Positions 32,807 to 40,881 of a stretch of DNA of 64,000 nt are shown piece by piece; position 1 is the stretch's first letter, and each line of letters begins with the position of its first letter. Location of the stretch: contig NZ_QMBQ01000014.1 in NCBI RefSeq assembly GCF_003289965.1, positions 30,970 to 94,969 on the forward strand, given 5' to 3'. This DNA comes from Mesorhizobium atlanticum (lineage in GTDB: Bacteria; Pseudomonadota; Alphaproteobacteria; Rhizobiales; Rhizobiaceae). The translations under genes and the position numbers were made by a program. The notes beneath the pieces are model-generated. The model was given only the letters and a program-made list of their open reading frames with translations. It had not been told where the DNA came from and made no database searches.

Positions 32807-35188
32807 TTACCGCTCCCACTTCCAGCCGAGTATCTCGGGCATGTCCTGCCCGTGCTTGCGGATATAGGCTCCGTGCTCGATCAGCTTGCCCTCCATGGCC
32901 TGCCTCAACTGGATGTGCGCGCCGGCCGGCTCGGGAATGCGGTCGAGCACGCCAAGCACGAGATGATAGCGGTCGAGCCCATTGAGCACGGTCATGTCGA
33001 ACGGCGTCGTCGTCGTCCCTTCCTCATTGTAGCCGCGCACATGGATGTTCTCGTGATTGGTCCGACGGTAGGTCAGGCGGTGGATCGTCCACGGATAGCC
33101 GTGATAGGCGAAGATGACAGGCTTATCCCTGGTGAACAACGCGTCGAACTCGCGGTCCGACAGCCCGTGCGGGTGATGTTCCTTCGGCTGCAGCGTCATG
33201 AGATCGACAATGTTCACCACACGGACCTTGAGGTCGGGAATGTGGCGCCTGAGGATCTGAACGGCGGCCAGCGTCTCGAGCGTCGGCACGTCGCCGGCGC
33301 AGGCCATCACCACATCCGGCTCGGCCCCGCCGTCGGTCGACGCCCATTCCCATATGCCGATGCCGGCGCCGCAGTGGACTTTCGCCTCGTCGATGGACAG
33401 CCACTGCCAGGAATTGGCCTTGCCGGCGACGATGACGTTGATGCGGTTCCATGTCCGCAGCACATGGTCGGTCACGCAAAGCAGGCTGTTGGCATCCGCC
33501 GGCAGATAGACGCGCACGACGTCCGCCTTCTTGTTCAGCGCCACGTCGATAAAGCCTGGATCCTGATGGCTGAACCCATTGTGCTCCTGCTGCCAGACAT
33601 GGCTCGACAACAGATAGTTCAGCGAAGCGATCGGCCGCCGCCAGGCGAGCTTGCGGCAGGCATCCAGCCACTTGGCATGCTGGTTGAACATGGAATCGAC
33701 GATGTGCGTGAAGGCCTCGTAACAGGAGAAGAAGCCATGGCGTCCGGTAAGCAGGTAACCTTCCAGCCACCCCTGGCACGTATGCTCGGATAGAATTTCC
33801 ATAACCCTGCCTTCCCGCGCCAGGTGGACATCCTCGGGAAGGATCTCTTCCATCCAGGCGCGCTCCGTCACCTCGAAGACGTCCTGCCACCGGTTCGAGG
33901 CGGTCTCGTCGGGCCCGACGATGCGGAAGTTCCTCGCAGCCCGGTTCAACGTCATGACGTCGCGCAGGAAACCGCCCATGACACGGGTCGACTCCGCCTT
34001 GACGCCGCCGGGCCGCTCGACCCGGACGGCGTGCTCATCCAGGCCAGGCAGTTCGAGGGACCGCCGCAGCAGGCCGCCATTGGCATGCGGATTGGAGCTC
34101 ATGCGCCTGTCGCCTTGCGGCGCGGTGGCGCGGATCGCGGCCACGGGCGCGCCGGCGGCATCGAAAAGCTCTTGGGGCCGGTAGCTTCTCATCCATTCTT
34201 CGAGCATCCTCAGATGCTCGGGATTTTCGGCGAGGCCGGAGAGCGGGACCTGGTGGGCGCGCCAGAATCCCTCCGTCTTCAGCCCGTCGACCTCCTTCGG
34301 GCCGGTCCAGCCCTTCGGGCTGCGCAGCACGATCATCGGCCATTTCGGCCGCGGCTGCGCGGTCTTCGCGCCGCTGCGGGCCGCATCCTGGATCGCCTTG
34401 ATGCGGTCCAGGGCATCGTCGAGCACGACCGCCATCCGCTCATGCATCAAGGCCGGATCGTCACCTTCGACGAACAGCGGCTCGTAACCGTAGCCGATGA
34501 ACAGCGCACTCAGCTCTTCCTCGGGGATACGCGCCAGAATGGTGGGATTGGCGATCTTGTAGCCGTTGAGGTGGAGGATCGGCAGCACCGCGCCGTCAAG
34601 CGCCGGATTGAGGAACTTGTTGGAATGCCAGGAGGTGGCGAGCGGCCCGGTTTCCGCCTCGCCGTCGCCAACGACGCAGGCGACGACAAGGTCCGGGTTA
34701 TCGAAGGCCGCGCCATAGGCGTGCGAAAGCGCGTAGCCAAGCTCGCCGCCTTCATGGATCGAGCCGGGCACATCAGGCGCCGCATGGCTTGGGATGCCGC
34801 CAGGAAACGAGAACTGGCGGAAGAGCTTCTTCATTCCAGCCTCGCCCAGGGCGATGTCCGGGTTGGTCTCGCTGTAGGTGCCTTCGAGATAGGTGTTCGC
34901 CACCATCGCCGGCCCGCCATGGCCGGGACCGCAGACATAGATGACATTGGCATCGCGCTGCCTGATGGCGCGGTTGAGATGCGCATAGATGAAGCTGAGA
35001 CCCGGCGAGGTCCCCCAGTGGCCGAGCAGCCTTGGCTTGACATGCTCCAACCGAAGGGGTTCGCGAAGCAGCGGATTGTCGAGCAGGTAGATCTGCCCGA
35101 TGGTCAGATAGTTGGCGGCACGCCAGTAGGCATCGATGTCGTGCAGTTCCTGTGCGGACAAACGATTGGTGCTGGGATGCTCGGTCAT
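32807..35188 (-). CDS. xfp: phosphoketolase (xylulose/fructose 6-phosphate)
   Basis: 793 residues, full family length, RBS AAGGAA. Thiamine diphosphate enzyme: LLGHWGTSPGLSFIYAHLNR, CGPGHGGPAMVA, the GDGEAETGPLATSWHSNKF ThDP-binding motif, and ESTRVMGGFLRDV. It splits xylulose 5-phosphate or fructose 6-phosphate with phosphate to acetyl phosphate plus glyceraldehyde 3-phosphate or erythrose 4-phosphate. With ackA directly downstream, it forms a substrate-level ATP route. A FixK-like box (35319-35332) lies 137 bp upstream. Confidence 0.96.
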   Translation of the reverse strand: MTEHPSTNRLSAQELHDIDAYWRAANYLTIGQIYLLDNPLLREPLRLEHVKPRLLGHWGTSPGLSFIYAHLNRAIRQRDANVIYVCGPGHGGPAMVANTYLEGTYSETNPDIALGEAGMKKLFRQFSFPGGIPSHAAPDVPGSIHEGGELGYALSHAYGAAFDNPDLVVACVVGDGEAETGPLATSWHSNKFLNPALDGAVLPILHLNGYKIANPTILARIPEEELSALFIGYGYEPLFVEGDDPALMHERMAVVLDDALDRIKAIQDAARSGAKTAQPRPKWPMIVLRSPKGWTGPKEVDGLKTEGFWRAHQVPLSGLAENPEHLRMLEEWMRSYRPQELFDAAGAPVAAIRATAPQGDRRMSSNPHANGGLLRRSLELPGLDEHAVRVERPGGVKAESTRVMGGFLRDVMTLNRAARNFRIVGPDETASNRWQDVFEVTERAWMEEILPEDVHLAREGRVMEILSEHTCQGWLEGYLLTGRHGFFSCYEAFTHIVDSMFNQHAKWLDACRKLAWRRPIASLNYLLSSHVWQQEHNGFSHQDPGFIDVALNKKADVVRVYLPADANSLLCVTDHVLRTWNRINVIVAGKANSWQWLSIDEAKVHCGAGIGIWEWASTDGGAEPDVVMACAGDVPTLETLAAVQILRRHIPDLKVRVVNIVDLMTLQPKEHHPHGLSDREFDALFTRDKPVIFAYHGYPWTIHRLTYRRTNHENIHVRGYNEEGTTTTPFDMTVLNGLDRYHLVLGVLDRIPEPAGAHIQLRQAMEGKLIEHGAYIRKHGQDMPEILGWKWER

Positions 35189-35318
35189 TTCTCATTCCTT
35201 CGCTGGTTCCAAACCGACGCCGGCTGAAGCACAACGCATTGACGCTGCCACCGGTTCACGACGGCCCGGTGTCAAGACCGGTCGCTCATCGATCTATCCG
35301 GCGAAGAACGATCGAGCT

Positions 35319-35332
35319 TTGATCCATCGCAA
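35319..35332. promoter_or_regulatory. FixK/FNR box (TTGATCCATCGCAA)
   Basis: TTGAT-N4-CGCAA, flanked by a further T and A, fits TTG(A/C)-N6-(T/G)CAA. It lies 137 bp from the phosphoketolase start. Confidence 0.6.
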
Positions 35333-35565
35333 ATACCGGCCAGGATGAGGGAACCTCCGGAACGGCTTCAGCGGTCCCCTCGGAATGGACAGGCCGGCAA
35401 TCGACCGGCAATCAAGACCTGCCAACGGCCTTCCTGACTTCAAAAGCGCAACGCGCCCATGCCCCGACCGGGCTTGATCCTGGAGGACCTGCCGCCGACA
35501 ATTGAAGCGATCCGCATCATCCCCCGCGGTTCGCCGTCCATCGGTCGATCTTTTCTTCCTGCAAT

Positions 35566-35579
35566 TTGCGCCAGCGCAA
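35566..35579. promoter_or_regulatory. FixK/FNR box (TTGCGCCAGCGCAA)
   Basis: Perfect palindrome, extended by T and A on the flanks; centre 81 bp before the pseudoazurin start. Confidence 0.7.
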
Positions 35580-35653
35580 ATCGCCGAGTCGTCCGACGAA
35601 CTAGAAGGGCGCAACGGTTGATGCCGTGGTGAATCAACGAAAGGACTATTCCA

Positions 35654-36100
35654 ATGAAATTGCCCCTCATTGCCGCGGCGGTCGCGTTGCTCTCGATGGC
35701 CGGCGCCGCGCATGCGGAGGAACATGTCGTCCAGATGCTGAACAAGGGTGAAAAGGGCGTGATGGTCTTCCAGCCCAACTTCGTGCGGGCGGCGCCCGGC
35801 GACACGATCAAGTTCGTGCCGACCGACAAGACCCACAACGCCGAGATAGTCAATGGAATGCTCCCGGACGGCGCTGAGCCCTTCAAGGGCAAGGCGAGCG
35901 AGGAGATCACGGTCACCCTCACCAAGGAAGGTGTCTATGGCGTGAAATGCGCTCCCCATTACGGCATGGGCATGGTGGCGCTGATCGTCATCGGCAAGCC
36001 GGTCAACCTGGAGGCGGCGGAAGCCGTCAAGCAGGTCGGCAAGGCAAAGCCCGTCTTTGCCGAACTGTTCGCCGAGGCGGCCAAAACCGCTTCGAACTGA
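35654..36100 (+). CDS. pseudoazurin, blue copper protein
   Basis: 148 residues: signal peptide 1-21 (ending HAHA-like AAHA before EEHVV), then the cupredoxin fold. Type 1 copper ligands are visible: His in TDKTHNAE and Cys, His, Met in VKCAPHYGMGM. Pseudoazurin is a periplasmic electron carrier, usually to nitrite or nitrous oxide reductase, sometimes to the cbb3 oxidase. No denitrification reductase is in this window. RBS AAGGA; FixK box upstream. Terminator hairpin follows. Confidence 0.95.
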   Translation: MKLPLIAAAVALLSMAGAAHAEEHVVQMLNKGEKGVMVFQPNFVRAAPGDTIKFVPTDKTHNAEIVNGMLPDGAEPFKGKASEEITVTLTKEGVYGVKCAPHYGMGMVALIVIGKPVNLEAAEAVKQVGKAKPVFAELFAEAAKTASN

Positions 36101-36148
36101 TCAGACAGAATGGGGGGCTGCTTCCGGCAATGGCGGGCCGGAAGCACA

Positions 36149-36188
36149 GGCCGGGCAGACCTGGGGAGAGGTCTGACCCGGCCATTTT
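36149..36188 (+). terminator. rho-independent terminator after pseudoazurin
   Basis: GGCCGGGCAGACCT and AGGTCTGACCCGGCC form a long stem with one mismatch, followed by ATTTTCATTT. Confidence 0.75.
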
Positions 36189-36269
36189 CATTTCCGGTTG
36201 CACGTCGCCGCAATGCCGATCACCACAACGGCATGCTCAGCCTCCAAAGTCGGAGATCTGCTGTTGGAT

Positions 36270-36283
36270 TTGCGCAAGCGCAA
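36270..36283. promoter_or_regulatory. FixK/FNR box (TTGCGCAAGCGCAA), distal
   Basis: Perfect palindrome 92 bp (centre) before the K+ channel start; the first of two boxes. Confidence 0.7.
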
Positions 36284-36321
36284 AGACCCTCTGCATGAGC
36301 GGCCCAGCCGAATCTGCAGGT

Positions 36322-36335
36322 TTGATCCTACGCAA
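36322..36335. promoter_or_regulatory. FixK/FNR box (TTGATCCTACGCAA), proximal
   Basis: Second box, 52 bp centre to centre from the first (close to five helical turns) and 40 bp from the channel start. It has the same TTGAT-N4-CGCAA form as the phosphoketolase box. Confidence 0.6.
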
Positions 36336-36368
36336 GGAATATTGTCCTTCGAGCCGTAATGTCCTCGA

Positions 36369-36800
36369 ATGATCCTCAATCTTTTCGTCGGCACGATCGT
36401 CATCAGCCTGACGGTCCTGATCCATACGTTCGGCCTTATCGCCATCACTCACGTGATGGCACGGCTCGTTGCGCTCTTTCGCATGCACGGGCGGCGCAGC
36501 CGGGTGCTGGCCATGATCACCGTCGTCATGGGGCTTTTCGCGGTCATGACCGCGGAAGTCTGGCTTTGGGCTGGGCTTTATCGGCTGCTCGGGATCCTAG
36601 GCGATTTCGAGACGGCGCTTTACTTCTCGACCATAACCTTCTCGACCGTCGGCTATGGTGATGTCGTGCCCGCCCATGGCTGGCGCGTTCTGGCGGCCCT
36701 GGAAGGCATCAACGGCTTTCTGCTGATCGGCTGGTCGACCGCCTACCTTATCGCGGCCGGCACCCGTGTCGGTCCCTTCAGGATCGGCGAGCATTTCTGA
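36369..36800 (+). CDS. small ion channel protein, K+ channel type (Ion_trans_2)
   Basis: 143 residues with about three or four hydrophobic helices and a pore segment containing the selectivity filter TVGYGDVVPAHGWR. The filter TVGYGD is the potassium signature. The protein has one pore loop and no regulatory domain, so it is a minimal K+ channel. Two FixK boxes lie upstream, so channel expression is probably tied to low oxygen. It could set membrane potential or potassium balance. Confidence 0.88.
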   Translation: MILNLFVGTIVISLTVLIHTFGLIAITHVMARLVALFRMHGRRSRVLAMITVVMGLFAVMTAEVWLWAGLYRLLGILGDFETALYFSTITFSTVGYGDVVPAHGWRVLAALEGINGFLLIGWSTAYLIAAGTRVGPFRIGEHF

Positions 36801-36819
36801 TCCGCCGTCCGAAGCCTCT

Positions 36820-38199
36820 TCAAACCGCCACCGAATGCCTGCCGGTTCCGCTGCTGAGGTATTTGTCGAATTTCGCCGCCACCGTGCGGACAAGCGGGCG
36901 GCTTGCGGCCGGCACGACGAAGTTCTCGCCTTCCAGCCGAAGAAGCTGGCCCGCCCCGCTGATGGCCAGTCGGCTCGCTTCGCAAAGCAGCCTTTGGCCG
37001 ACATTTCCAAAGCGTTCGACAAGCTCCACCGCCGAGAAGGCGAAGTTGCACATCAGGCGCTCGATGACCCAGCCACGCGCCTCATCTTCGACGCTGAATT
37101 CTATGCCGCGCGCTATCGCCAGCTCTCCCGAATCCACGGCTTTCTGGTATTCGCCCGTCGCAACGATGTTTTGTGCATGACCCTGGCGATACCGGCTGAT
37201 CGAGGAGGGGCCCAGACCGATCAGGGTTTCGCACTGGTCCTCGGTGTAGCCCTGGAAATTGCGGCGGATCTTGCCGGCACGGGCGGCAACCGCCAGGGCA
37301 TCCTGCGGCTTTGCGAAATGGTCCAATCCCAATGCCTCGTAGCCGGCATCGACAATCAGCTGCGCGGCAAGCTGCGACTGCGCCAGGCGCGCGACGGAGT
37401 CGGGCAGCCAGGCTTCATCGATCATCGTCTGATGCTTCTTGAACCACGGCACATGCGCGTATCCGAACAGCGCAAGCCTGTCCGGCGCCAAGGTCAGCGC
37501 CTGGGCAACGGTCGCCGCAACGCTCTTGCCGGTCTGATGCGGCAGGCCGTAGAGCAGGTCCAGGTTGACGGAGGTGACGCCCCGCGCCCGCACCGCATCG
37601 ACAATGCTCTTGGTCAGCGCAAAACTCTGCTCGCGATTGATCGCCTTCTGCACCTTGGGATCGAAATCCTGGACACCGAGGCTCGCCCTCGTCATGCCGA
37701 TCGCGGCAAACGCGTCAAGGCGACCCTCATCCATGTCGTTCGGGTCGATCTCGACGCTGAGGCCGGCATCGTCGAGGAAGTCGAATTGGTCCCGCAACGC
37801 CTTTCCGAGCATGAGGATGTCGTCGGGCTTCAGCATTGTCGGGGAGCCGCCACCGAAATGAACGGCGCGGACCCTGCCACGGCCGCTCACAAGGCCGCCG
37901 ACCGTTTCGATCTCCTTGTGAAGTGAGCGCAGGAAGGTGGCGACGGGCTCATAGTGACGTGTCTGCTTGGTATGGCAGGCGCAGAACCAGCACAGCCGGT
38001 CGCAATAGGGAACATGGAGATACAGCGATATCTCGTCATCGCCTTCGAGCGCGTCCATCCACCCACGAACCGTGACCACGTCAACGCCTGGATGAAAATG
38101 CGGCGCCGTCGGATAGCTCGTGTAACGCGGCACGTTGTCGCCAAGGCTCACGGTCGGAGCTGGGCGCGGCGGATCGATGGGAGCAGCGGGCGGGGTCAT
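36820..38199 (-). CDS. hemN: oxygen-independent coproporphyrinogen III oxidase
   Basis: 459 residues. Radical SAM cluster motif YCDRLCWFCAC (C-x3-C-x2-C), SAM-binding region HFGGGSPTMLKPDD, and the later block VNLDLLYGLPHQ are HemN features. It decarboxylates coproporphyrinogen III to protoporphyrinogen IX without oxygen, giving heme for the cbb3 oxidase under low oxygen. The FixK box (38235-38248) is only 42 bp from ATG 38199, which leaves almost no 5-prime leader. Confidence 0.95.
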   Translation of the reverse strand: MTPPAAPIDPPRPAPTVSLGDNVPRYTSYPTAPHFHPGVDVVTVRGWMDALEGDDEISLYLHVPYCDRLCWFCACHTKQTRHYEPVATFLRSLHKEIETVGGLVSGRGRVRAVHFGGGSPTMLKPDDILMLGKALRDQFDFLDDAGLSVEIDPNDMDEGRLDAFAAIGMTRASLGVQDFDPKVQKAINREQSFALTKSIVDAVRARGVTSVNLDLLYGLPHQTGKSVAATVAQALTLAPDRLALFGYAHVPWFKKHQTMIDEAWLPDSVARLAQSQLAAQLIVDAGYEALGLDHFAKPQDALAVAARAGKIRRNFQGYTEDQCETLIGLGPSSISRYRQGHAQNIVATGEYQKAVDSGELAIARGIEFSVEDEARGWVIERLMCNFAFSAVELVERFGNVGQRLLCEASRLAISGAGQLLRLEGENFVVPAASRPLVRTVAAKFDKYLSSGTGRHSVAV

Positions 38200-38234
38200 G
38201 ACGGTGAAACTGCCTGAACGACGCCGGCAAAACC

Positions 38235-38248
38235 TTGATCTCGATCAA
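38235..38248. promoter_or_regulatory. FixK/FNR box (TTGATCTCGATCAA)
   Basis: Perfect palindromic consensus anaerobox between divergent hemN (42 bp) and fnrN (53 bp). It could activate one or both, or give FnrN autoregulation. Confidence 0.9.
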
Positions 38249-38294
38249 GGCGACTCGGGTCGAAGCCAGCGCAGATTGCCGTTCCTATTTGACC

Positions 38295-39020
38295 ATGGGC
38301 GTCGCAATGGCCGCCAGACAGGATGTTCAACAAGCCGACGTCCCCGCAATTTGCAAATCCTGCGAAGCGCGGCAGGATGGATTATGCGGCGCCTTCAATG
38401 CCCGCCAACTCGCCGAGTTGGCCAAGGCCTCGTCCAGGCATGAGGTTCCGGCTGGGACGGAACTGCCCGACGACGGAACCTACTCCAACCTTCTGTCCGG
38501 CGTGGTCAAGCTCACGAGAAATCTCTCGGATGGTCGTCAGCAGATTGTCGGGTTCCATTTCGCGCCCGATTTCCTGGGCAGGCCGTTCGAGGCAAAGAAG
38601 CCGATCAGGGCCGAGGCCTTGACGAATGTGGCGCTGTGCTCGTTTCCCAGGGCAATCATCGATCGGATGGCAAACGAGATGCCGGAGCTTGGACGTCTGC
38701 TGCTGAAGCATGCGCTGAACGAGCTCGACGAAGCACGCGACTGGATGGCGGCGCTGGGGCGCAAGACCGCATCGGAGAAGGTCGCAAGCTTCCTCCTCAT
38801 GGTCGCCAGAAACACCGATCCCGCCCACCATCCGGCAAGCCCGATAAGCTTCGACCTGCCGCTGACACGCACCGATATCGCCGATTTTCTTGGGCTGACC
38901 ATCGAGACGGTCAGCCGGGAATTGTCCAGGTTGCGGTCCGACGGCACGATCCGGATCGTAAACAAGCGGCAGATCAGCCTCGCAAGCATGGCTCGGATCG
39001 AGGAACGCTGCGGCGACTGA
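38295..39020 (+). CDS. fnrN: FnrN-type oxygen-sensing Crp/Fnr regulator
   Basis: 241 residues from ATG 38295; longer frames start inside the FixK box, so they are rejected. The N-terminal cluster ICKSCEARQDGLCGAF (C-x2-C-x7-C) and a further cysteine in ALCSFPR match the four ligands of the 4Fe-4S cluster of FNR. C-terminal helix-turn-helix with DIADFLGLTIETVSRELSRLRSDG; E-x3-S-R contact. It binds TTGAT-N4-ATCAA when reduced and activates microaerobic genes. The adjacent hemN and fixNOQP are classical targets. Confidence 0.94.
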   Translation: MGVAMAARQDVQQADVPAICKSCEARQDGLCGAFNARQLAELAKASSRHEVPAGTELPDDGTYSNLLSGVVKLTRNLSDGRQQIVGFHFAPDFLGRPFEAKKPIRAEALTNVALCSFPRAIIDRMANEMPELGRLLLKHALNELDEARDWMAALGRKTASEKVASFLLMVARNTDPAHHPASPISFDLPLTRTDIADFLGLTIETVSRELSRLRSDGTIRIVNKRQISLASMARIEERCGD

Positions 39021-39163
39021 GCAGCAACGATCCTCCGCAAGCCTTCGCCTGGCTGGACCTCACCAAGGTCCCAGGGTTCGGCCTTGCAGGTCGTCCCTTG
39101 CCCGGAGCGGGATCAGATCGCGGCGCTCGGCGCCGACGCCCTCCAAATAAAAGCAGTCCGCGT

Positions 39164-39177
39164 TTGACCTGGATCAA
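39164..39177. promoter_or_regulatory. FixK/FNR box (TTGACCTGGATCAA)
   Basis: Centre 90 bp before fixN; this is the expected position of the anaerobox in rhizobial cbb3 operons. Confidence 0.88.
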
Positions 39178-39260
39178 GGCCGGGGGAACGGGAAATCTCG
39201 AAAAGGTGCCTCGGGCGGGTATTTCCGCCGGAACTTTTGAGACGAGATCGGGGACTTGCG

Positions 39261-40871
39261 ATGAAATTTGGCACGGAGATCGTCCTTCTAAGCCTGTTTG
39301 CCTTTGGCGCCCTCGTAGCCGCCGGCTTGGGGGTGGATGAACCTTTTCGCCAGCATATGTGGGTTTTGTTCTTTGCCTTGGTTGGCTTCACCGCGATCCT
39401 GCTGCGCAATACGGATTTCAAGCCTGCGGCGCCGATCGACCCATCCGCCTACATGGATGGTCCGATCCGCTACGGTGCCATTGCGACGGTGTTCTGGGGC
39501 GTCGTCGGCATGCTGGTCGGATTGGTCATCGCGCTGGAGCTTGCATACCCCCAGCTTAACATCGGGCCTTGGTTCAATTTCGGCCGGCTGCGGCCCCTTC
39601 ACACCTCCGGTGTGATCTTCGCCTTTGGCGGCAACGCCCTTCTGTGCACATCCATGTATGTCGTGCAACGCACGTCCCGCGCGAGGCTGTTTGGCGGCAA
39701 TCTCGCCTGGTTCGTCTTCTGGGGCTACCAGCTGTTCATCGTCATGGCCGCGACCGGCTATCTACTGGGCATCACCGAAGGCCGCGAATATGCCGAGCCG
39801 GAATGGTATGTCGACCTCTGGCTGACCGTCGTCTGGGTCGCGTATCTGATCCTTTTCCTCGGCACCATTCTGAAGCGCAAGGAACCGCATATTTACGTCG
39901 CCAACTGGTTCTACCTGTCCTTCATCATCACCATCGCGATGCTGCATGTGGTCAACAACCTGTCGATGCCGGTCTCGTTTCTCGGCTCGAAGAGCTACTC
40001 GGCATTCTCAGGTGTTCAGGACGCGCTGACGCAGTGGTGGTACGGCCATAATGCGGTCGGGTTCTTCCTGACGGCGGGTTTCCTCGGGATGATGTATTAC
40101 TTCGTGCCCAAGCAGGTGAACCGCCCGGTCTACTCCTACCGGCTGTCGATCATCCACTTCTGGGCGCTGATCTTCCTCTATATCTGGGCCGGGCCGCATC
40201 ACCTCCACTACACCGCCCTGCCCGATTGGGCGCAGACGCTCGGCATGGTGTTCTCGATCATGCTGTGGATGCCTTCCTGGGGTGGCATGATCAACGGCCT
40301 CATGACCCTCTCCGGCGCCTGGGACAAGATCCGCACCGACCCGATCGTCCGCATGATGGTGGCCGCGATCGCCTTCTACGGCATGTCGACCTTCGAGGGG
40401 CCGATGATGTCGATCAAGACGGTCAACTCGCTCTCGCACTATACGGACTGGACAATCGGCCACGTCCATTCGGGCGCGCTCGGCTGGGTCGGCCTGATCA
40501 CCTTCGGCGCGATCTACTACATGGTCCCCAAGCTCTGGAACCGCGAGCGGCTCTATTCGATGCGGCTTGTCACCTGGCACTTCTGGCTGGCGACGCTCGG
40601 CATCGTTGTCTACGCGGCAGTGATGTGGGTCTCGGGCATCATGCAGGGGCTCATGTGGCGCGAATACGACGAGCAGGGATTCCTCGTCTATTCCTTCGCC
40701 GAAACGGTCGCCGCCATGCATCCCTACTACGTCATGCGCGCCGCGGGCGGCGCCATGTACCTGGCCGGCATGCTGATCATGGCCTGGAACGTCACCATGA
40801 CCATTCGTGGCTACCAGCGCAAAGAGCAACCTTTGCCGGGTTCCGCCCCTGCCCTCCAGCCTGCCGAATAA
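39261..40871 (+). CDS. fixN: cbb3-type cytochrome c oxidase subunit I
   Basis: 536 residues from ATG 39261 (an in-frame TTG at 39237 adds eight residues). Twelve transmembrane helices with low-spin heme ligand HTSGVIFAFGGNALL, CuB/cross-link ligands in YGHNAVGFFLTAGFLGMMYYF and AGPHHLHYTALPDWAQ, high-spin heme region TIGHVHSGALGWVG. Also called ccoN. It reduces oxygen to water with high affinity at the inner membrane. First gene of fixNOQP. Confidence 0.97.
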   Translation: MKFGTEIVLLSLFAFGALVAAGLGVDEPFRQHMWVLFFALVGFTAILLRNTDFKPAAPIDPSAYMDGPIRYGAIATVFWGVVGMLVGLVIALELAYPQLNIGPWFNFGRLRPLHTSGVIFAFGGNALLCTSMYVVQRTSRARLFGGNLAWFVFWGYQLFIVMAATGYLLGITEGREYAEPEWYVDLWLTVVWVAYLILFLGTILKRKEPHIYVANWFYLSFIITIAMLHVVNNLSMPVSFLGSKSYSAFSGVQDALTQWWYGHNAVGFFLTAGFLGMMYYFVPKQVNRPVYSYRLSIIHFWALIFLYIWAGPHHLHYTALPDWAQTLGMVFSIMLWMPSWGGMINGLMTLSGAWDKIRTDPIVRMMVAAIAFYGMSTFEGPMMSIKTVNSLSHYTDWTIGHVHSGALGWVGLITFGAIYYMVPKLWNRERLYSMRLVTWHFWLATLGIVVYAAVMWVSGIMQGLMWREYDEQGFLVYSFAETVAAMHPYYVMRAAGGAMYLAGMLIMAWNVTMTIRGYQRKEQPLPGSAPALQPAE

Positions 40872-40881
40872 GGAGCCAGAC

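Larger units (their letters stand above)
35189..35653. other. divergent regulatory interval, phosphoketolase to pseudoazurin
   Basis: 465 bp without a convincing gene. It contains two FixK-type boxes (35319 and 35566), one for each divergent gene, and the promoters are expected here. Confidence 0.7.

Noticed and set aside
33824..35227. 467-codon open frame opposite phosphoketolase
   Set aside because: It mirrors the codon pattern of a strongly conserved gene on the other strand and has no domain-like sequence.
38235..38294. Upstream start for fnrN
   Set aside because: The frame begins inside the perfect FixK box, so it must be untranslated promoter.
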